From NCBI GenBank assembly GCA_036939355.1, contig JALLAP010001922.1, positions 1 through 11,063 on the forward strand: a DNA stretch of 11,063 nt. The letters run 5' to 3'. The position numbers and the translations under genes were made by a program. Origin of the DNA: Thalassiosira profunda. Taxonomy: Eukaryota; Bacillariophyta; Thalassiosirophyceae; Thalassiosirales; Thalassiosiraceae. Shown here one piece after another: positions 7,593 through 11,063 of the stretch (positions within the stretch are counted from its first letter, which is position 1; the number at the start of each line of letters is the position of its first letter). The notes under the pieces are model-generated. The model did not search any database. It was not told the DNA's origin and was given only the letters and a program-made list of their open reading frames with translations.

Positions 7593-7781
7593 AGGGCGTT
7601 TTAGAGCAATCGCTAGTAAATCAATCGGTGCTACATTCCATCCTGTAATCGAGGGCACTTCTAGTTGAGCTTGCATTTCCTTCCCTTAGCCGATGACGCT
7701 CAGCTGCAAACGTTCAGCTTCCTTCGATGCAACAAACGTCGCCGTCTCTTCTTCGTGAGGAGGGCGCTTTAGAGCAACTGC
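7530..7781 (+). repeat. Decayed duplication of the CFAP20 3' end
   Basis: The last coding bases and stop region of CFAP20 (7530-7613) reappear in degraded form at 7689-7781. Shared pieces, in order, are GATGACGCTC, AGCTGC, CAACAAAC, GTCGCCG, GTGA, AGGGCG and TTTAGAGCAA, with small indels between them. The unit spacing is about 159 bp. The second copy carries no open frame of note and follows the real stop. Confidence 0.8.
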
Positions 7782-7902
7782 AGGCATCACTCAATGTAGA
7801 GAAGAAATTGAGGTGTCTTCCGTGCTCTCTACGACTAACTACGGCGACTCAATCTCACGAATCACCCCAGGCCCCCTATGCTGCGCACCCATACAAAGCC
7901 CC
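7593..7902. promoter_or_regulatory. Spacer between CFAP20 and the intact methyltransferase
   Basis: These 310 bp contain the CFAP20 3' untranslated region, the decayed second copy of the CFAP20 end (7689-7781), and the methyltransferase upstream region with the block at 7832-7867 that is conserved in the left arm. An out-of-frame ATG at 7878 precedes the chosen start. No gene, RNA or clear polyadenylation signal was recognised. Confidence 0.5.
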
Positions 7903-9177
7903 ATGATCTGCCTCCCCCGAGCCATCACCCCTTTCAATCTAGCCGGAGCGGCGTTCTGCCTGAGCGTCGGGCAGGGCAGACTCGTTCATCACCGCCAGCG
8001 GCGGTCATCCGCACATGATGTGCGTAGCCTCTCGATGTTGGGAGAAGGTGATGGGAGCGACACATCAACGCCGCCATCGCCATCGCAGGCCGAGCTCGAC
8101 GTGATGCAACTCGCTCAATCTCACTTCGCCGCGCAGGCGTTGACGGCGGTATTGCAATTGGGGGTGCTGGATGCGATGGAGCGTTCGCATGCATCGACGG
8201 TGGACGAAATCATTGCAAAGATACATCAGAGGCAGGGCGCATCAAACATCAACCGCGATGCACTGTTTCGGTGTCTGCGGCTGCTGTGCACCAGCGGGGT
8301 AGTCGAAGAAACGACAAAGGACGTCGGCGGCGGGGGAGAATCAGCGTTTTTGTTGTCAGAAATGGGAGAGCTCCTCCAACAACCGGAATCTGGCAGTACA
8401 CTGGCATCGTTTCCTCTGCATTGGGCAGAGCTCCCGATATGGAATGCCTGGGCCGAGCTTCCTGGATACGTTGCTGGGACGACCTTAGAGGATGTTGACA
8501 GACCTCCATTCGACCGAGCCAATGGGATGTCGGCGTCTGAGTATTATATGAACAATCCGGAATCCTGCAGTCACCGGAATGCTGTAGCGAGGTACGCTTC
8601 GTCCAGAGAGATCCCTGCCATACTAGATGTGCTCAAAAGCTCGATGGTATTGAATGAATCGCTGGGAGGCAAAGCAGTCGTAGACGTTGGCGGAGGATAT
8701 GGAGATTTGATGCAAGCTCTGAAAGGGGCAGTGCCGTCAGTAGGGGAATGCTACTGCCTCGATCTTCCCGATGTGATTGAGGATGCGAGATCAGGAACAC
8801 TGGATGGAGTGAATCTGATACCAGGAAACATGTTCGATGCATCAACAATTCCCAATTGCGACGTCATCGTTACCAAGCACGTGCTGTGCGACTTTTCCGA
8901 TGAAGATGTGGTGCGGGCATTGCAATCGTTTCGACAGGCGTTGCCGAATGACGGCACAGTCGTGATAATGGACGCAGTGCTGCCCAATGGAGACGAATTG
9001 AACGGACAGTGGAATTCAGCGGTAAGTTTTGACGTGCTGCTCATGCTCACCGGGAGGAGGGGCGAGCGCTCCCGGTTAGAATGGTCCAATCTAGCGAAGT
9101 TGGCGGGGTTTGCATTGGTGGACGTCCTGCCGACTGCTGCCGTTACGGTTGACCTCGCCGTGTTGTCAATAAAATGA
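7903..9177 (+). CDS. Family-2 SAM-dependent O-methyltransferase, intact (right copy)
   Basis: A 424-residue intronless protein. The frame is open upstream to 7813, but ATG 7903 is the first in-frame ATG and matches the left copy. Residues 1-30 are hydrophobic with GAAFCLSVG, which could be a signal or plastid presequence junction. Residues of about 60-230 form the winged-helix dimerisation and substrate-pocket region (QAELDVMQLAQSHFAAQALT, IWNAWAELPGYV, FDRANGMSASEYY). SAM motif I is DVGGGYGDL at 261-269, LDLPDVI follows, and KHVLCDFSDEDVV lies around 325-337. The end, FDVLLMLTGRRGERSRLEWSN, is typical of the hydroxyneurosporene/acetylserotonin methyltransferase group. The family methylates hydroxyls of small molecules such as phenolics, indoles or carotenoid intermediates. 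The substrate here is unknown. Cys329 replaces the catalytic His of plant and animal relatives. It is convergent with the GatC-like gene. Confidence 0.9.
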   Translation: MICLPRAITPFNLAGAAFCLSVGQGRLVHHRQRRSSAHDVRSLSMLGEGDGSDTSTPPSPSQAELDVMQLAQSHFAAQALTAVLQLGVLDAMERSHASTVDEIIAKIHQRQGASNINRDALFRCLRLLCTSGVVEETTKDVGGGGESAFLLSEMGELLQQPESGSTLASFPLHWAELPIWNAWAELPGYVAGTTLEDVDRPPFDRANGMSASEYYMNNPESCSHRNAVARYASSREIPAILDVLKSSMVLNESLGGKAVVDVGGGYGDLMQALKGAVPSVGECYCLDLPDVIEDARSGTLDGVNLIPGNMFDASTIPNCDVIVTKHVLCDFSDEDVVRALQSFRQALPNDGTVVIMDAVLPNGDELNGQWNSAVSFDVLLMLTGRRGERSRLEWSNLAKLAGFALVDVLPTAAVTVDLAVLSIK

Positions 9178-9306
9178 TCCATGGCCTGCAAATTGTGTTC
9201 ATTGTATCATCGTTTTGTAACTTCGGCCGTTACTGTGGACCTGGCGTTGTTATCAATAGAATGACACCACGAACTGCAATGATGTCATCGTTTCGTGACC
9301 ACAGAG
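9139..9306. repeat. 87-bp imperfect tandem duplication across the methyltransferase/GatC convergent junction
   Basis: Unit 1 (9139-9225) and unit 2 (9226 to about 9306) both begin GCCGTTAC, encode A-V-T-V-D-L-A and a stop at the methyltransferase end, and run into sequence resembling the GatC 3' end. Unit 2 matches the left arm (1745-1816) better and contains the live GatC stop. Unit 1 contains the live methyltransferase stop and a decayed copy of the GatC end. The duplication is absent from the left arm, where the stops are 20 bp apart against 107 bp here. Confidence 0.82.
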
Positions 9307-9872
9307 AAGAACATCTCGCCATCCTCAGACGTCACCATCTTTGATTTGACGCTCTCGCTCTGCATGACCGCTTTGGCTTCTCCCGCATCCCGCGCCCAAT
9401 CGTCGTCTCTATCCAAATCATCGTCCCTCCGAATCGGCAGCTTTCCTAATGCCCGCGGTGCATCGTATATCTCCTCATCGGTAAGTTGTTCGCCCTCCTC
9501 TAGATTCCTTGCATCCAGCAGCACGGACGCGCACCGGACGATCCCCGCAACGTGCGATCGCAGCCGCTCCCTCCGCTCCGGGGACAACCGACGGACGTCA
9601 ATCAGACACCGCCGCGCGAGGGTCGCCAGCTCCTCCTCGGAGATTTTCTCGTCGTCCGCGGACGTGAGGCGGAGGTCCGACACCGACCAGGACGGCGGAG
9701 GGGGCACCTGCACCGAGGAGTTGCTGTTGCTGATGGGTCGGTGGTTGATGGGCGGCGTCACCCGTCGCTTCTTGGGCCAGATCTGCGCCGACGCCAACGA
9801 CGGCCGCGCGAGACATGGACGGGACGATGCTGCCCTCGCCGCGAGGCGTGGGATGGATGCTAGGACGGCCAT
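9285..9872 (-). CDS. gatC: GatC-like subunit of organellar Glu-tRNA(Gln) amidotransferase (right copy)
   Basis: A 195-residue paralogue of the left gene with the same core (ISEEELATLARRC to LLDARNLE) and the same EDGEMFFSVV end. It differs by a shorter presequence and a shorter Ser/Asn stretch near residue 50 in place of the Asp-rich one, and by a few replacements in the Asp-rich insertion. The presequence is again basic and Ala/Arg-rich, suggesting mitochondrial import. The ATG at 9872-9870 is equivalent to the left start. The frame happens to stay open upstream through the promoter and antisense Clp, but that part has no homologue in the left copy and is not included. Both copies being open and conserved suggests that both make protein. 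Confidence 0.62.
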   Translation of the reverse strand: MAVLASIPRLAARAASSRPCLARPSLASAQIWPKKRRVTPPINHRPISNSNSSVQVPPPPSWSVSDLRLTSADDEKISEEELATLARRCLIDVRRLSPERRERLRSHVAGIVRCASVLLDARNLEEGEQLTDEEIYDAPRALGKLPIRRDDDLDRDDDWARDAGEAKAVMQSESVKSKMVTSEDGEMFFSVVTKR

Positions 9873-10062
9873 ATTGGACACATCACCGGCGAGCAGGCGC
9901 CTGCAGCGCAGCTTTGTGTTTGTTTTGCTGCTTGCTTGCAGTGCGCTTCGCAGCTGCGATGTATCTTTTGGATCTTCCGCCGCCGACCAGGCCGGCTGTT
10001 GCAAAAACGACGTGGCCGGTTGTTCTCGCGGCGGCGGCTCCTCCCCCCACAATCCTTGAACC
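9873..10062. promoter_or_regulatory. Shared divergent promoter of Clp and GatC-like genes (right)
   Basis: These 190 bp lie between head-to-head starts. Next to Clp they keep the block GCCACGTCG followed by TTTTGCAACAG that is also found at 1045-1066, as well as the GGATTGTGGG and GCCGCCGCCGCG pieces. The GatC-proximal half is unlike the left arm and is rich in short GCTGC/GCAGC words around 9893-9960, which could fold or reflect slippage. Confidence 0.5.
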
Positions 10063-11063
10063 ATGGCCCGCGGCACCCTCCCGGCGGCCCTCGCCGCGTC
10101 CCTGTGGCTGCTATGCACCGCTCGCGCGGGCGCCTTCCTCGCGCCCGCCGGGTTGGCGCCCAAACTCTCACCATCTCCGCTCCTGTCCTCGGTGCACCCC
10201 CACCAACCTCGCCGCCATGCCCCCACCAAATTGCAAATGTCCACGGCCGGGAGCGCCATGGATCGCCTCTCCGACTCCTGCGTCCGCGCCCTGACTTATT
10301 CGCAAGACGCGGCGCGCACCCTCGGCCTGGACTCGCTCGAGAACGAGCTGCTGCTCGTCGGGATGGTCCGGTCGGCCGGCGCGGAGGACATGGAGGTGCG
10401 CAAGATTTTGACGACGTTTGGGATCTCTCCTGATGGGGCGATGGGGGCGGCGGAGGCGGTTTTGGTAGAGAAGGGGGTGGTGGAGGCGGGGTCCAAGGGA
10501 AGCGACGCAGGCGGGGATGCGTCCCCGCTGCCCTTCTCGTCGGCCACGCGCAAGGCGCTCGACGAGGCGGTGTCCATTGCCGAGCGCATGTCGTCGGGTG
10601 GCATGGTGCTGCCGGGGCACGTCCTCCTCGCACTGTTGGAATTCGACGATCGGTACAGCGTGGCCACCGAGGACGATTCCAAGTGCGCCGGCTTGGCCGT
10701 GCTGAAGCGCACCGCCCGGAGCTCGCCCGTGAAACGGGCCTTCGACGGCACCCAATTCTGCCGCACCCTCGCCGAGGAGCTGAAGAAGAAGGCCGCCTCC
10801 GCGGGAGAGGTCACCGAAATACGGGAGCGCGAGGTAGTGTCAGTGGGAGGCGACGGAGGGTCCGGCGCCACCCCCACCATCGACAAGGTCGGCGTCGATT
10901 TGACCGAAATGGCCCGCGAGGGACGCCTCGACGTCGTCTACGGCCGCGAGGACGAGATCCGACAGTGCTTGCGCACCCTCGGCCGGCGGCGCAAGTCCAG
11001 CCCCTGCCTGATCGGGGAGGCGGGCGTGGGCAAGACGGCCATCGCCGAGGGCGTGGCGCAGTG
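10063..11063 (+). CDS. Plastid-targeted ClpC-type Hsp100 ATPase, N-terminal part (right copy)
   Basis: Exactly as long within the window (1001 bp) as the left copy, with no indel between them in net length. The presequence reads through a hydrophobic Leu/Ala/Trp stretch to [11 protein letters not shown], a good heterokont plastid cleavage context. Two Clp N-terminal repeats, a linker and the Walker [10 protein letters not shown] at the window edge follow. Differences from the left copy cluster in the presequence and in the linker between the N-repeats (for example [15 protein letters not shown]), while the repeats and ATPase part are nearly the same, with Ser for Asn before the Walker region. 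This suggests that both copies are under protein-level constraint. The rest of the gene, with Walker B, arginine fingers and the second AAA+ domain, is outside. Confidence 0.85.
   Translation, partial: MARGTLPAALAASLWLLCTARAGAFLAPAGLAPKLSPSPLLSSVHPHQPRRHAPTKLQMSTAGSAMDRLSDSCVRALTYSQDAARTLGLDSLENELLLVGMVRSAGAEDMEVRKILTTFGISPDGAMGAAEAVLVEKGVVEAGSKGSDAGGDASPLPFSSATRKALDEAVSIAERMSSGGMVLPGHVLLALLEFDDRYSVATEDDSKCAGLAVLKRTARSSPVKRAFDGTQFCRTLAEELKKKAASAGEVTEIREREVVSVGGDGGSGATPTIDKVGVDLTEMAREGRLDVVYGREDEIRQCLRTLGRRRKSSPCLIGEAGVGKTAIAEGVAQ

Larger units (their letters stand above)
7830..11063. repeat. Right arm of large imperfect inverted duplication
   Basis: The right arm carries methyltransferase (plus), GatC-like gene (minus) and Clp head (plus), mirroring the left arm. 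It lacks the 2.59-kb insertion, has a longer Clp/GatC spacer (190 against 154 bp) and has an extra 87-bp duplication between methyltransferase and GatC. Inner homology ends about 70 bp before the methyltransferase ATG. Confidence 0.93.

Noticed and set aside
7813..7902. Upstream in-frame extension of the intact methyltransferase.
   Set aside because: It starts at GTG, not ATG, and the left copy equivalent starts at TTG; the conserved ATG is at 7903 and 5659.
9285..10259. A 324-codon open frame extending the right GatC gene through the promoter into antisense Clp.
   Set aside because: The extra N-terminal part is antisense to a real Clp coding region and has no counterpart in the left copy; the shared GatC start at 9872 is better.
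1..11063. CRISPR arrays, tRNA, rRNA or riboswitches.
   Set aside because: No regularly spaced repeats and no recognisable RNA folds or tRNA boxes were seen; the DNA looks eukaryotic nuclear.

Overview
The window looks like nuclear DNA of a photosynthetic stramenopile, most likely a centric diatom. The genes are compact with few, short GT-AG introns. The Hsp100 presequences carry the signal-peptide plus GAF-LAP junction typical of import into a four-membrane heterokont plastid. A CFAP20 gene implies a flagellate stage, which fits centric better than pennate diatoms. The species cannot be fixed from the sequence.

The layout is a large imperfect inverted duplication. The left arm (1 to about 5730) and right arm (about 7830 to 11063) each hold, from the outside in, the 5' part of a plastid-targeted ClpC-type Hsp100 gene, a divergently transcribed GatC-like gene, and a family-2 O-methyltransferase gene convergent with GatC. 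The arms differ by mostly silent changes, indels and rearranged short stretches. They are therefore established paralogous copies, not a trivial assembly echo. Both window ends fall on the same homologous base inside the Clp gene, so the duplication probably continues outside.

Between the arms lie two genes seen only once: a small four-helix membrane protein resembling AGTRAP (minus strand, one 89-bp intron) and CFAP20 (plus strand). They share a short divergent promoter. CFAP20 is split only by an assembly scar: one N flanked by two identical 66-bp copies.

The arms differ in one major way. The left methyltransferase gene is interrupted by a 2.59-kb insertion flanked by a 4-bp direct repeat (CAGG on the gene's strand). 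The insertion carries one unrecognised intron-containing gene on the opposite strand, coding for a long acidic, Lys/Arg-patch, probably nuclear protein. The insertion truncates the methyltransferase, and the inserted gene reads out into the methyltransferase antisense strand, so each protein gains a tail from the other. The right methyltransferase is intact.

Other points: both methyltransferase copies have Cys where the family's catalytic His normally sits. Two decayed partial tandem duplications span gene 3' ends, one at CFAP20 and one at the right methyltransferase/GatC junction. CFAP20 has an unusual acidic C-terminal extension of about 78 residues.
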